From: UBA6215 sp964484255
Lineage (GTDB): Bacteria > Omnitrophota > Gorgyraeia > Pluralincolimonadales > Pluralincolimonadaceae
Assembly (NCBI GenBank): GCA_964484255.1
Contig: CAZAEH010000004.1
Span: forward strand, 1 to 64,000
DNA length: 64,000 nt
Direction: 5' to 3'
Shown: positions 43,954 through 51,295 of the stretch, in pieces
Position numbering within the stretch: the first letter of the stretch is position 1
Layout of the letters: the number at the start of each line of letters is the position of its first letter
Position numbers and translations under genes: made by a program
Notes under the pieces: generated by a model
Database searches by the model: none
What the model was told of the DNA's origin: nothing
What the model saw: the letters and a program-made list of their open reading frames with translations, nothing else

Positions 43954-44310
43954 TCAGCCGAGATTTTCTTTAGGGACGTCTCCCCAAAGACTCTCCAGGC
44001 CGTAGAATCTCCGGGCTTCGGACTCAAAGACATGCACGACACAATTCCCGAAATCCAGAAGCATCCAGCTCGCGTCGCTGCCTCCTTCGCGGTGCCAGAG
44101 CCTTATTCCTTCCTCTCCCAGTTTGTCCTCAAGCTCATCGGATACGGCCTTGACCTGGCGCTGGTTCATGGCGGTCATGACTACGAAATAATCGCAGAAC
44201 GCCGACACCTTGCTCATATCCATGAGGACTATATCTTCGGCCTTCTTTTCCTTCGCTACTTCTACTATCAGCTCAGCCTTATCCCTGGAGGAATCTATCT
44301 TACTTTCCAA
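43954..44310 (-). CDS. rsfS: Ribosomal silencing factor RsfS
   Basis: RsfS binds L14 of the 50S subunit and blocks subunit joining in poor growth conditions. The 118-residue protein has KKAEDIVLMDMSKVSAFCDY, FVVMTAMNQRQVKAVSDEL, WMLLDFGNCVVHVFESEAR and a FYGLESLWGD end, all family motifs. The start appears to be TTG 44310, overlapping the end of the small zinc-ribbon gene by 11 bp; no better start codon exists. Read-through from the promoter at 44475-44503 is likely. Confidence 0.93.
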   Translation of the reverse strand: MESKIDSSRDKAELIVEVAKEKKAEDIVLMDMSKVSAFCDYFVVMTAMNQRQVKAVSDELEDKLGEEGIRLWHREGGSDASWMLLDFGNCVVHVFESEARRFYGLESLWGDVPKENLG

Positions 44311-44440
44311 GTATCCTATACATTCCCGTGCCGCAAGCCGGGCATTTGCCCTTCATGGCTTCGCGACCGTTCTTCATCTTCTCTTTCTGGGCATCCTTCA
44401 TCTCTTGTTTCTTCTTACATTTAACGCAATATGCTTCCAT
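44300..44440 (-). CDS. 46-residue zinc-ribbon protein (DUF5679-like)
   Basis: A short gene starts at ATG 44440 with a perfect AGGAGGT 5 nt upstream and ends at TAA 44300-44302. The product MEAYCVKCKKKQEMKDAQKE ends GKCPACGTGMYRILGK. It has two CxxC pairs (CVKC, CPAC) separated by a basic helix, the pattern of DUF5679. It overlaps rsfS by 11 bp. Such tiny ribbon proteins are common in bacteria and archaea of uncultured lineages; function is unknown. Confidence 0.82.
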   Translation of the reverse strand: MEAYCVKCKKKQEMKDAQKEKMKNGREAMKGKCPACGTGMYRILGK

Positions 44441-44474
44441 CTAGCACCTCCTCTTAAGGTTTGGAAACGTTTTT

Positions 44475-44503
44475 AGTCTACCATACCGCTCAATGGCTGT
44501 CAA
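44475..44503 (-). promoter_or_regulatory. Promoter of the zinc-ribbon gene and rsfS
   Basis: On the minus strand: TTGACA at 44503-44498, a 17-bp spacer, TAGACT at 44480-44475. The -35 box lies inside the last codons of the CBS-domain gene. The leader to ATG 44440 is about 28 nt and contains AGGAGGT. Both hexamers are near consensus. Confidence 0.72.
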
Positions 44504-45527
44504 GAACGGGGTCTTCCTCAATTTCCCCTACTATCTCTTCCACCAGGTCCTCAAGAGTGACCAAACCGACTGCCCTCTTCTCGATCTCGGAAGTGTCGGT
44601 TATTATGGCTATCTGGACCCTGAGCCTTTGGAAATCCTTCAAAAGATCATTAACCCTCTTGTCTTTAGGCACAAAATACGGCTGGTGGACAAGGTCGGGT
44701 ATTATTACCAATCCCTTGTTCTGCCATATGTATAACAGGTCCCTGGCATATATTATTCCTACGATATTGTTGCGGGTCCCCTTATAGACGGGCAACCTGG
44801 AATGGCCTTCTTCCACAAAAAGGGTCAAAAGTTCCTCGGGGTCGGCGTCTATATCTATTGCCACCATCTCGGACAGGGGTATCATTACTTCGTTCACCCT
44901 GGTGTCGCCGAATTCGAATATCCTGTGGAGCATCTTCCTCTCTTCGTCCCCTACAACCCCTTCCTCCTTGCCTAACTCTATCATCAGCCTTATCTCTTCT
45001 TCGCTGATAAGGGGAGAACGCTGCTTTACTTCGCCGCCAAATAGCTTTATCGTGGCATTCCCCAATTTTGTGAATAATTTTGCAACGGGATCAAATACCG
45101 TAACGAGAAGTTTTATAGGCTTGGCTATTGCCAGAGAGACTCGCTCCGACCTTTGGACAGCGAACATCTTGGGGATTATCTCTCCAAATATAAGCAGGAC
45201 CATGGTCACAAAAACCGTTGCTGCCACCATGCCCATCTCGTCTCCGAGGAAGAAAACGAAGATGATGGCACCGATGACCGATATGGCCGTGTTGACAAGG
45301 TTGTTACCGACCAGGATAGAGGTTATCAGCCTCTCGGGCTTGGATACCAACTGCTGGACAAGCTTGGCATTCTTGGCACCCTTTGAGACCAGATGGCGCA
45401 ATTTTATCTTGTTCAGCGATATAAGGGCTGTCTCTGACATCGAAAAGAAAGCCGACATGACCACAAGGATACCCATCGACACCAGAAGCGGCAGAAATTC
45501 TTTTAAAAGTTTGTCTATTATAGCCAT
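44490..45527 (-). CDS. DUF21/CBS-domain membrane protein (CorC/CNNM family)
   Basis: ATG 45527 gives 345 residues. Four hydrophobic segments in about 5-150 form the DUF21/CNNM domain (PLLVSMGILVVMSAFFSMSE and IFGEIIPKMFAVQ). Two CBS repeats follow (about 215-345; FGDTRVNEVMIPLSEMVAID, GHSRLPVYKGTRNNIVGIIY, VGLVTLEDLVEEIVGEIEED). The CorC_HlyC C-terminal domain found in most relatives is absent; the protein ends right after the second CBS. Family members export or regulate Mg2+ and Co2+. It overlaps corA by 10 bp, which fits a magnesium-handling role. Confidence 0.9.
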   Translation of the reverse strand: MAIIDKLLKEFLPLLVSMGILVVMSAFFSMSETALISLNKIKLRHLVSKGAKNAKLVQQLVSKPERLITSILVGNNLVNTAISVIGAIIFVFFLGDEMGMVAATVFVTMVLLIFGEIIPKMFAVQRSERVSLAIAKPIKLLVTVFDPVAKLFTKLGNATIKLFGGEVKQRSPLISEEEIRLMIELGKEEGVVGDEERKMLHRIFEFGDTRVNEVMIPLSEMVAIDIDADPEELLTLFVEEGHSRLPVYKGTRNNIVGIIYARDLLYIWQNKGLVIIPDLVHQPYFVPKDKRVNDLLKDFQRLRVQIAIITDTSEIEKRAVGLVTLEDLVEEIVGEIEEDPVLDSH

Positions 45528-46483
45528 TTTTTCTTCTTCAAATAAAGCACCATTAGCACCGTAAGCAGTGCGGTAAAAGCAAGGATGAACCAAAGCCCGT
45601 GCTCATGGTTAGAGAACGGCAGGAACTTGAGGTTCATGCCGTATATGCTGGGTATTACCACAAAAGGCATCATTACCGTGGCCAGGAGCGTAAGGACCTT
45701 CATGACCTCGTTGAGCCTGTTGGAGACAATGGATACGTATGCTTCCAGCGCTCCGGTGACGATATCGCGGGAAGTACCCACTATATCGTTTATCCTCACA
45801 AGATGGTCAAAAACATTCCTGAAATAAACATAGTTGACGGGCTTGATTATAGGAAAATCGCCCCTGGTAAGCATGGAAAAAACATCCGCCTGCGGGCCTA
45901 TCGTCCTGCGCAGGAGCATGGTATCGTTCTTGAGCCTGTATATCTCGTTGAAGACCTTTGTGGTCGGGTCCTTAAAAAGTTCGGCCTCCATGTCATCGAC
46001 CCGTTTATCGAACCGGTCAACTATAGGATAATAGCTATCGGCCAGGGACTCAAGGATAGAACACATAAGGAAATCGCTTCCCCTGGTTATAATGGGCGAG
46101 CCTTTGTCAACTCTTTCGAGGTTCAGGTTTATGGAACTGACCGGGTCGGTGTGCACCGTTATAAGATAATTCTTGCCCAGGCAAAAATCCGCTTCAAAGA
46201 CTTGTATTTTCCCGGTCTCCTCATCGATCTTGACGCCTTGAGTTACAAGGAACAGGTAATTCGGGAAATCCTCAACTTTCGGCCGGGCATTTACCATTAT
46301 GCAGTCCTCGACCGTAAGCGGATGGAGCCCGAAGACATCCATAAGTATCTCGATATCGCCGTCCTCCAGGCCTTCCATATCCACCCAGAGAAGAGAGTTC
46401 TCCGAAGAAAGCGCTTCACGGAACTTCTCAACAGGAAGATCCTTGACCACTTTTCCTTCGGGACCGAAATAGTAGCTTCTCAT
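45518..46483 (-). CDS. corA: CorA-family magnesium/divalent cation channel
   Basis: The 321-residue protein has a long soluble N-terminal domain (about 1-255; FGLHPLTVEDCIMVNARPKV) and two C-terminal membrane helices with the selectivity signature YGMN (about residue 285, IPSIYGMNLKFLPF) between them. It ends in a positive KKKK tail. CorA proteins are pentameric Mg2+ channels gated by cytoplasmic Mg2+. GGGGGAA precedes the start. It overlaps the CBS gene and lies 13 bp after nadD. Confidence 0.93.
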   Translation of the reverse strand: MRSYYFGPEGKVVKDLPVEKFREALSSENSLLWVDMEGLEDGDIEILMDVFGLHPLTVEDCIMVNARPKVEDFPNYLFLVTQGVKIDEETGKIQVFEADFCLGKNYLITVHTDPVSSINLNLERVDKGSPIITRGSDFLMCSILESLADSYYPIVDRFDKRVDDMEAELFKDPTTKVFNEIYRLKNDTMLLRRTIGPQADVFSMLTRGDFPIIKPVNYVYFRNVFDHLVRINDIVGTSRDIVTGALEAYVSIVSNRLNEVMKVLTLLATVMMPFVVIPSIYGMNLKFLPFSNHEHGLWFILAFTALLTVLMVLYLKKKKWL

Positions 46484-46496
46484 GGCTATTCCCCCG

Positions 46497-47066
46497 TTAT
46501 CTGTAAAGTCTTCTCGCTATTATATACTCCCTGACCGGCTCCGGAACAAGATATCTTATCGACTTGCCTTCCTTTATCTTCCTGCGTATAAGGGAGGAAG
46601 ATATCTCAAGCGAAGTGATCGTTACCACGTCGACACCCGTAGGCACGTTAGCAATATCATATCCAGGGCGGTTGGTTACTATGAAATTGGAGAGCTTGAA
46701 TATCTGGTCTATCTCTTTCCATGTATAAAGCTCCCCAAGCGAATCTGCACCCGTCAGGAAAAAAAGTCTGGCATCCTCGCCGTACTTTTGCCTGAATGCC
46801 TTGAGGGTCTCTACGGAATACGAGGTCGTCTTTGCGTCTATCTCGACCGAGGATACCTCAAAATTCGGGTTCCCCCTTATTGCAAGCTCGACCATCTTGA
46901 ACCTGTCATTCGGCTCGGCCAGGTCCTCCTCCTTCTTATGGGGAGGTACGTATGCCGGAACCAGTATCACCTTATCCAGGTTCAGTTTTTCCCTGGCCTC
47001 TTCCGCCAGGACAAGATGGCCCGCGTGTATCGGGTTGAATGTCCCGCCGAGTATGCCTATACGCAT
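46497..47066 (-). CDS. nadD: Nicotinate-nucleotide adenylyltransferase
   Basis: NadD makes nicotinic acid adenine dinucleotide from NaMN and ATP. The 189-residue protein has the nucleotidyltransferase motif GGTFNPIHAGHLVLAEEA at the start, VPAYVPPHKKEEDL, and the late ISSSLIRRKIKEGKSIRYLV (ISxTxxR-type) motif. Length is normal. It follows proA by 4 bp, and rsfS, its frequent neighbour, lies about 2 kb downstream, separated here by corA and the CBS gene. Confidence 0.95.
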   Translation of the reverse strand: MRIGILGGTFNPIHAGHLVLAEEAREKLNLDKVILVPAYVPPHKKEEDLAEPNDRFKMVELAIRGNPNFEVSSVEIDAKTTSYSVETLKAFRQKYGEDARLFFLTGADSLGELYTWKEIDQIFKLSNFIVTNRPGYDIANVPTGVDVVTITSLEISSSLIRRKIKEGKSIRYLVPEPVREYIIARRLYR

Positions 47067-47070
47067 GTTG

Positions 47071-48330
47071 TCACTCCCTTGTCTGTCCGTTGCCGTATAT
47101 TATGTACTTGTAGCTTGTCAGTTCTTCTACCCCTACCGGGCCGCGAGCGTGGAACTTGTCGGTCGATATCCCTATCTCCGCTCCAAAACCGAACTCCCCG
47201 CCGTCGGTGAACCTTGTGGAGGCATTCACGTATACCGAGGCCGAGTCCACCTTTTTGAGGAACTCAACCGCATTATGGTAATTTTCGGTAACTATGGCAT
47301 CGGAAAGCCTGGTGCTATACCTGTTTATATGTTCAACGGCCTCATGCAGGTTCTTTACCACTTTTATAGAAAGGATCAGGTCCAAATATTCGGTAGACCA
47401 GTCCTTCTCGGTGGCAGCCTTAAGCCCTTTGACTAGCCTGCGGGTCGCGGAACAACCCCTTATCTCAACACCCGACTCTTTATATTTCTTTATCATCGAA
47501 GGCAGGAAACGCGCGGCCACATCCTCGTTCACCAGCAAGGTCTCCATCGCATTACAGACGGACGGCCGCTGGACCTTGGCGTTGAAACATATGCGCTCAG
47601 CCATGTTCAGGTCGGCATCCTCATCCACATAGACGTGGCAAATACCCTTATAATGCTTGAGGACGGGAATCCTGGAACTGCGAGCCACTTCTTTTATCAG
47701 GCTCTCGCCCCCCCTGGGTATTATCAGGTCCACAAGGTCGCATAGACCCAGCAGCACCTTGACCGCTTTTCTGTCGGTCGTCCTGATAAGGTTGATAGCC
47801 CCGTCCGGGATGCCCGCATCCCTCGCCGCCTCGTTAAGGATATCGAATATCGCTATATTGGAGTTGATCGCCTCGCTGCCTCCGCGAAGGATAACGCTGT
47901 TACCCGCCTTCAGGCACAGGCCTATGCAATCCGCAGTAACATTAGGCCGCGATTCATAAATAACCCCGATCACGCCTAACGGAACGCGCAGTTTGCCTAT
48001 CCATAACCCGTTAGGACGGGTCCACATCTTCGTTACTTCGCCTATGGGATCGCGCAGGCCCGCCACGGTCCTGAAGCCTTCTGCCATGGATTTTATCCTT
48101 TTGTCATTCAGGGTAAGCCTGTCAATGAAAGCCGGGCCGAGCTTCTTGGACTGCGCCGCGCGTATATCCTTCTTGTTGGCCGCGAATACGGCGGACCTTC
48201 CCTTCTCCAAGGCATCGGCCATGGCGCGCAATGCCCTGTCCTTGACCGAAGAGGATAACTGTCCCATTTCAAAGGACGCCTTCCTGGCATCCTGAGCTAT
48301 TGATGTCACTTCTTTGCTTAGATCGCCCAT
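47071..48330 (-). CDS. proA: Gamma-glutamyl phosphate reductase
   Basis: ProA reduces gamma-glutamyl phosphate to glutamate-5-semialdehyde in proline synthesis. I choose ATG 48330 (419 residues, normal), which overlaps the proB stop as TAATG and has AAGGAG upstream; the longer frame would only be proB read in another phase. Motifs: VGVIYESRPNVTADCIGLC, the catalytic Cys in QRPSVCNAMETLLV, and RFTDGGEFGFGAEIGISTDK. ProB is the next gene upstream, giving the classic proBA pair. Confidence 0.96.
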   Translation of the reverse strand: MGDLSKEVTSIAQDARKASFEMGQLSSSVKDRALRAMADALEKGRSAVFAANKKDIRAAQSKKLGPAFIDRLTLNDKRIKSMAEGFRTVAGLRDPIGEVTKMWTRPNGLWIGKLRVPLGVIGVIYESRPNVTADCIGLCLKAGNSVILRGGSEAINSNIAIFDILNEAARDAGIPDGAINLIRTTDRKAVKVLLGLCDLVDLIIPRGGESLIKEVARSSRIPVLKHYKGICHVYVDEDADLNMAERICFNAKVQRPSVCNAMETLLVNEDVAARFLPSMIKKYKESGVEIRGCSATRRLVKGLKAATEKDWSTEYLDLILSIKVVKNLHEAVEHINRYSTRLSDAIVTENYHNAVEFLKKVDSASVYVNASTRFTDGGEFGFGAEIGISTDKFHARGPVGVEELTSYKYIIYGNGQTRE

Positions 48331-49136
48331 TAAGATTGGCTCCTTCTTGCCTTGGGTGCGAATATGGTGCCCACCTTCTCTTTCGCTGTTATCTTTATAA
48401 GTATGTTCCTGGTCTTGCCGTTTGCGATCACCATCGGTATCCCGGCGTCGGTAACGGTTTTCGCGGCCTTTATCTTGGTCGACATGCCGCCTACGCACGT
48501 CTCCTTATCGGTACCACTGGCAACCCGCTCTACCCCGGAGTCTATCTCCGTGACCGTATCTATAAGTTCCTTCCTGCCTATATGGCTGTAGAGGCCGTCC
48601 ACATCCGACAATATAATCAGAAGGTCGGCGCAAAGCAGGTTCGTTACCAGTGCGGCAAGCGTATCATTGTCCCCGAATTTTATCTCATCAACGGAGACCG
48701 TGTCGTTCTCATTGACTATCGGTACCGCGCCGTATTCGAGTATCGTCAACAATGTGCTTTTGACGCTGGAGCGCCTCTTGTTCTCTCTGAAGTCATCGCG
48801 CGTAAGCAGGACCTGAGCCACTTTTCGCCGGTGGTCCTTGAAGTATTCGTCATAGGCCTTCATCAACTGAGCCTGCCCTATGGCCGCGGCAGCCTGCAGG
48901 TGGTTAAGCGTCTTGGGACGCGCTTTAAGCCCAAGCAGGTGCATGCCGGCGCCGATGGCGCCGGAACTGACCAATACTACTTTTATGCCCCTGTCAAGCA
49001 GTTCGCATACCTGCCTTGATATCTCCCTGACAGCATGCCTGTCCATAGGCAGCGACCTGGAAGTGAACATAGACGTTCCGACCTTGACAACAGCCAACTT
49101 TATATTAGAAAGGAACTTATCCCTCATGCGCCTCAT
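48330..49136 (-). CDS. proB: Glutamate 5-kinase without PUA domain
   Basis: ProB phosphorylates glutamate, the first step of proline synthesis. The protein has 268 residues (265 if ATG 49127 is used). It has the amino acid kinase fold: AVVKVGTSMFTSR, VVLVSSGAIGAGM, PIVNENDTVSVDEI, FGDNDTLAALVTNLL and GGMSTKIKAAKTV. The C-terminal PUA domain of E. coli ProB (367 residues) is absent, as in a subset of bacteria. The start overlaps obg by 20 bp, so start choice is uncertain. Confidence 0.94.
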   Translation of the reverse strand: MRRMRDKFLSNIKLAVVKVGTSMFTSRSLPMDRHAVREISRQVCELLDRGIKVVLVSSGAIGAGMHLLGLKARPKTLNHLQAAAAIGQAQLMKAYDEYFKDHRRKVAQVLLTRDDFRENKRRSSVKSTLLTILEYGAVPIVNENDTVSVDEIKFGDNDTLAALVTNLLCADLLIILSDVDGLYSHIGRKELIDTVTEIDSGVERVASGTDKETCVGGMSTKIKAAKTVTDAGIPMVIANGKTRNILIKITAKEKVGTIFAPKARRSQS

Positions 49137-50094
49137 CCAGTTTTTTTACGATTGCAGACTTTAATTCTTCCATTCCTTCGCCCGTAAGGGCGGATATCGC
49201 TATTATATCCTTTTTTACTTTCGACTTAAACTTTTTTAGATTCGGCAGCGAAACAGGCAAATCTATCTTGTTTGCCACCACAAGCTGCGCCTTCTTCTCG
49301 AGTCCTGCGCCGTAAAGCTTCAACTCATTATTCAGGACCTTAAAATCTTCGGCAGGGTCCCGCTGGTCAGCGCCGGCCATATCTATGACATGCACCAATA
49401 TCGTAGTGCGCTCTATATGCCGCAGGAATTTGTCTCCCAGGCCCCTGCCGGCATGCGCGCCTTCTATGAGCCCCGGAATATCGGCCACTTTGAATGTCTT
49501 TCCGTGGCTGCCGTATTCTACAATACCGAGTACGGGCTCCCTTGTCGTGAACGGATATGGGGCTATCTTCGGCTTCGCCTTTGATATCCTGGATATTATT
49601 GAGGATTTCCCCGCATTCGGAAAACCGATCAGGCCGCAATCGGCGATCAACTTCAGTTCCAGGCCCAGCATCTTCTCATCGCCAGGCTCGCCTTTTGTAG
49701 CAGGTTTCTTGGACGCATTGCCGCGGCCGCCTCTGCCGCCTCTTGCCGCAACAAACCTGTCACCTGCGGCTTTAAGGTCTCTTAAGATAACGCCTGAGGC
49801 ATAGTCCTTTATAATAGTCCCGGGCGGGACCTGTATGATGCAATCTTCCCCGTTCCTGCCGTTCTTGTTGTTTGACGAACCGTTCTCGCCCTTCTGGGCT
49901 TTGAAATGCTGGCGGTATTGGAAGTCGAGGAGGGTATGGATGTTCTCGTTGGCAAGTATTATTACATCACCGCCGTCGCCGCCCGGTCCTCCGTTCTGGA
50001 CCGGGTAGCGGGCGAATTTATCCTTGTAGAAGCTCTGGCAGCCGTCTCCGCCCTTACCTGCTCTGACCTCGATCTTCGCAGTATCTACAAACAC
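49117..50094 (-). CDS. obg: GTPase Obg (CgtA)
   Basis: Obg is an essential GTPase of 50S maturation and stress. The 325-residue protein has the glycine-rich Obg fold (about 1-157; GKGGDGCQSFYKDKF, GGPGGDGGDVIILA) and a G domain with GFPNAGKSSIISRIS (G1), FTTREPVLG (G2), VADIPGLIEGA (G3) and NKIDL (G4). The C-terminal OCT domain is absent, as in many phyla. It follows rpmA by 16 bp, the standard rplU-rpmA-obg order. Confidence 0.97.
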   Translation of the reverse strand: MFVDTAKIEVRAGKGGDGCQSFYKDKFARYPVQNGGPGGDGGDVIILANENIHTLLDFQYRQHFKAQKGENGSSNNKNGRNGEDCIIQVPPGTIIKDYASGVILRDLKAAGDRFVAARGGRGGRGNASKKPATKGEPGDEKMLGLELKLIADCGLIGFPNAGKSSIISRISKAKPKIAPYPFTTREPVLGIVEYGSHGKTFKVADIPGLIEGAHAGRGLGDKFLRHIERTTILVHVIDMAGADQRDPAEDFKVLNNELKLYGAGLEKKAQLVVANKIDLPVSLPNLKKFKSKVKKDIIAISALTGEGMEELKSAIVKKLDEAHEG

Positions 50095-50110
50095 CTTGGC
50101 GTTTAGCTTT

Positions 50111-50353
50111 TTATTGTGGCAGGATGCTGACTAATTTGGACTTGCTGAAAGTTACTATGCCGTCTTTCAAGGCAAATAACGTGTCATCCTTGCCCCTGCC
50201 GACGTTAAGACCCGGTTTCCACGGGGTCCCGCGCTGCCTTATTATGATGCTTCCGGCGGTCACTTTCTGCCCGCCGTAAGCCTTTATCCCGAGCCTCTGG
50301 GAGTTGCTGTCGCGGCCGTTCCTGGTTGAACCTTGACCTTTATGATGAGCCAT
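50111..50353 (-). CDS. rpmA: 50S ribosomal protein L27
   Basis: An 80-residue L27 starting AHHKGQGSTRNGRDSNSQRL, with the conserved IKAYGGQKVTAGSIIIRQRG and PGLNVGRGKDDTLFAL. Its N-terminal tail reaches the peptidyl-transferase centre. No cleavable N-terminal extension (the Firmicutes type) is seen. It lies between rplU and obg. Confidence 0.97.
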   Translation of the reverse strand: MAHHKGQGSTRNGRDSNSQRLGIKAYGGQKVTAGSIIIRQRGTPWKPGLNVGRGKDDTLFALKDGIVTFSKSKLVSILPQ

Positions 50354-50374
50354 TTAAAGCCTCCTGATCCTTTC

Positions 50375-50689
50375 TTAAGCTTTTATCTCTTTTACTTTTA
50401 CCTTCGTCAAAAGCTGGCGGTGCCCCTTCTTCCAGCGTGAATCCTTCCTCCTGCGGTACTTGTAGGATATGGTCTTCTCGCCCTTAAGGTCGGAGACAAC
50501 TTCGCAGACGACCTTTGCGTCCTTCAGGTAGGGTTTGCCGAATTTGGCATCCTTGCCGTCGGAAACCATGAGCACTTCCTTGATTATTATCTCTTTTTCC
50601 TTTTCGGGAAGGGTCAGGCGCTCGACTATGATAGCGTCGCCCTTTTTGACCTTATACTGCTTCCCGCCTGTCAATATTACGGCGTACAT
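50375..50689 (-). CDS. rplU: 50S ribosomal protein L21
   Basis: The 104-residue protein begins MYAVILTGGKQYKVKKGDAI and carries the basic C-terminal KYRRRKDSRWKKGHRQLLTK typical of L21, which binds 23S rRNA. It is the first gene of a long run (rplU-rpmA-obg-proB-proA-nadD-corA-CBS) driven by the perfect-consensus promoter at 50725-50753; AAGGAG precedes ATG 50689. Confidence 0.97.
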   Translation of the reverse strand: MYAVILTGGKQYKVKKGDAIIVERLTLPEKEKEIIIKEVLMVSDGKDAKFGKPYLKDAKVVCEVVSDLKGEKTISYKYRRRKDSRWKKGHRQLLTKVKVKEIKA

Positions 50690-50724
50690 TAGAGACTCCT
50701 TCTATTTGTTTTGGATTTCGTGAG

Positions 50725-50753
50725 ATTATACCTTAAAACCGCCTGGGTGTCAA
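50725..50753 (-). promoter_or_regulatory. Perfect-consensus sigma-70 promoter of rplU-rpmA-obg
   Basis: On the minus strand: TTGACA at 50753-50748, exactly 17 bp, TATAAT at 50730-50725. Both hexamers match the E. coli consensus at 12 of 12 positions. The leader to ATG 50689 is about 30 nt and ends in AAGGAG. It fits strong expression of ribosomal proteins. Confidence 0.9.
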
Positions 50754-50766
50754 GGAGATTGGGGCA

Positions 50767-51282
50767 TCAGGCAGGCTGCAAAGCAGTCCGGTAGACCCTC
50801 AGGTCCTTCTCCGAGAAGAGCACAAATACGACTTTATCTAAAACCCCGGTATCGGCAGAAATGAATTTTCTCACGGTATTAACGGCGATCGGCGCAGCAA
50901 GCTCTATCGGGAACCTATAAGCCCCGGTAGATATGGACGGGAACGCTATCGATTTCAAGCCGTGCTTCTTTGCCAGCTCAAGTGAATTCCGGTAGCATGA
51001 GGCAAGCAACTCGGGTTCGCCGTGTTTCCCGTTACGCCAGACAGGGCCTACGGTATGTATAACGTATTTCGCGGGAAGGTTATAGCCCTTGGTTATCTTA
51101 GCCGCACCGGTCTCGCATCCGCCAAGCATAGCGCATTCGGCAAGCAGCCCCGGACCTGCCGCGCGGTGTATGGCACCGTCGACACCGCCGCCTCCCAAAA
51201 GTGTCCTATTGGCAGCGTTGACTATTGCATCTACGGCAAGCTTTGTTATATCACCCTGGACAAACTCTATCTTTGCGGACAT
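50767..51282 (-). CDS. Macro-domain protein (ADP-ribose-binding/deacetylase type, YmdB-like)
   Basis: A 171-residue macro domain with IEFVQGDITKLAVDAIVNAA, NRTLLGGGGVDGAIHRAAGP, KYVIHTVGPVWRNGKHGEPE and AFPSISTGAYRFPIELAAPI. These are the loops that bind ADP-ribose; the N-A-A-N and GGGGVDGAIH motifs are intact, as in deacetylases of O-acetyl-ADP-ribose and in mono-ADP-ribosyl hydrolases. It follows the ribonuclease gene by 13 bp. In E. coli, YmdB modulates RNase III; the position next to an RNase G/E gene here is suggestive only. Confidence 0.93.
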   Translation of the reverse strand: MSAKIEFVQGDITKLAVDAIVNAANRTLLGGGGVDGAIHRAAGPGLLAECAMLGGCETGAAKITKGYNLPAKYVIHTVGPVWRNGKHGEPELLASCYRNSLELAKKHGLKSIAFPSISTGAYRFPIELAAPIAVNTVRKFISADTGVLDKVVFVLFSEKDLRVYRTALQPA

Positions 51283-51295
51283 GGGAACACATCCC

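Noticed and set aside
45599..46534. 311-residue plus-strand frame opposite corA
   Set aside because: CorA has clear motifs on the minus strand; the plus frame is a shadow.
48331..48498. N-terminal extension of ProA by 56 residues
   Set aside because: It is very basic and charged, lies in the proB coding region, and a better start (TAATG overlap with Shine-Dalgarno) gives the normal protein length.
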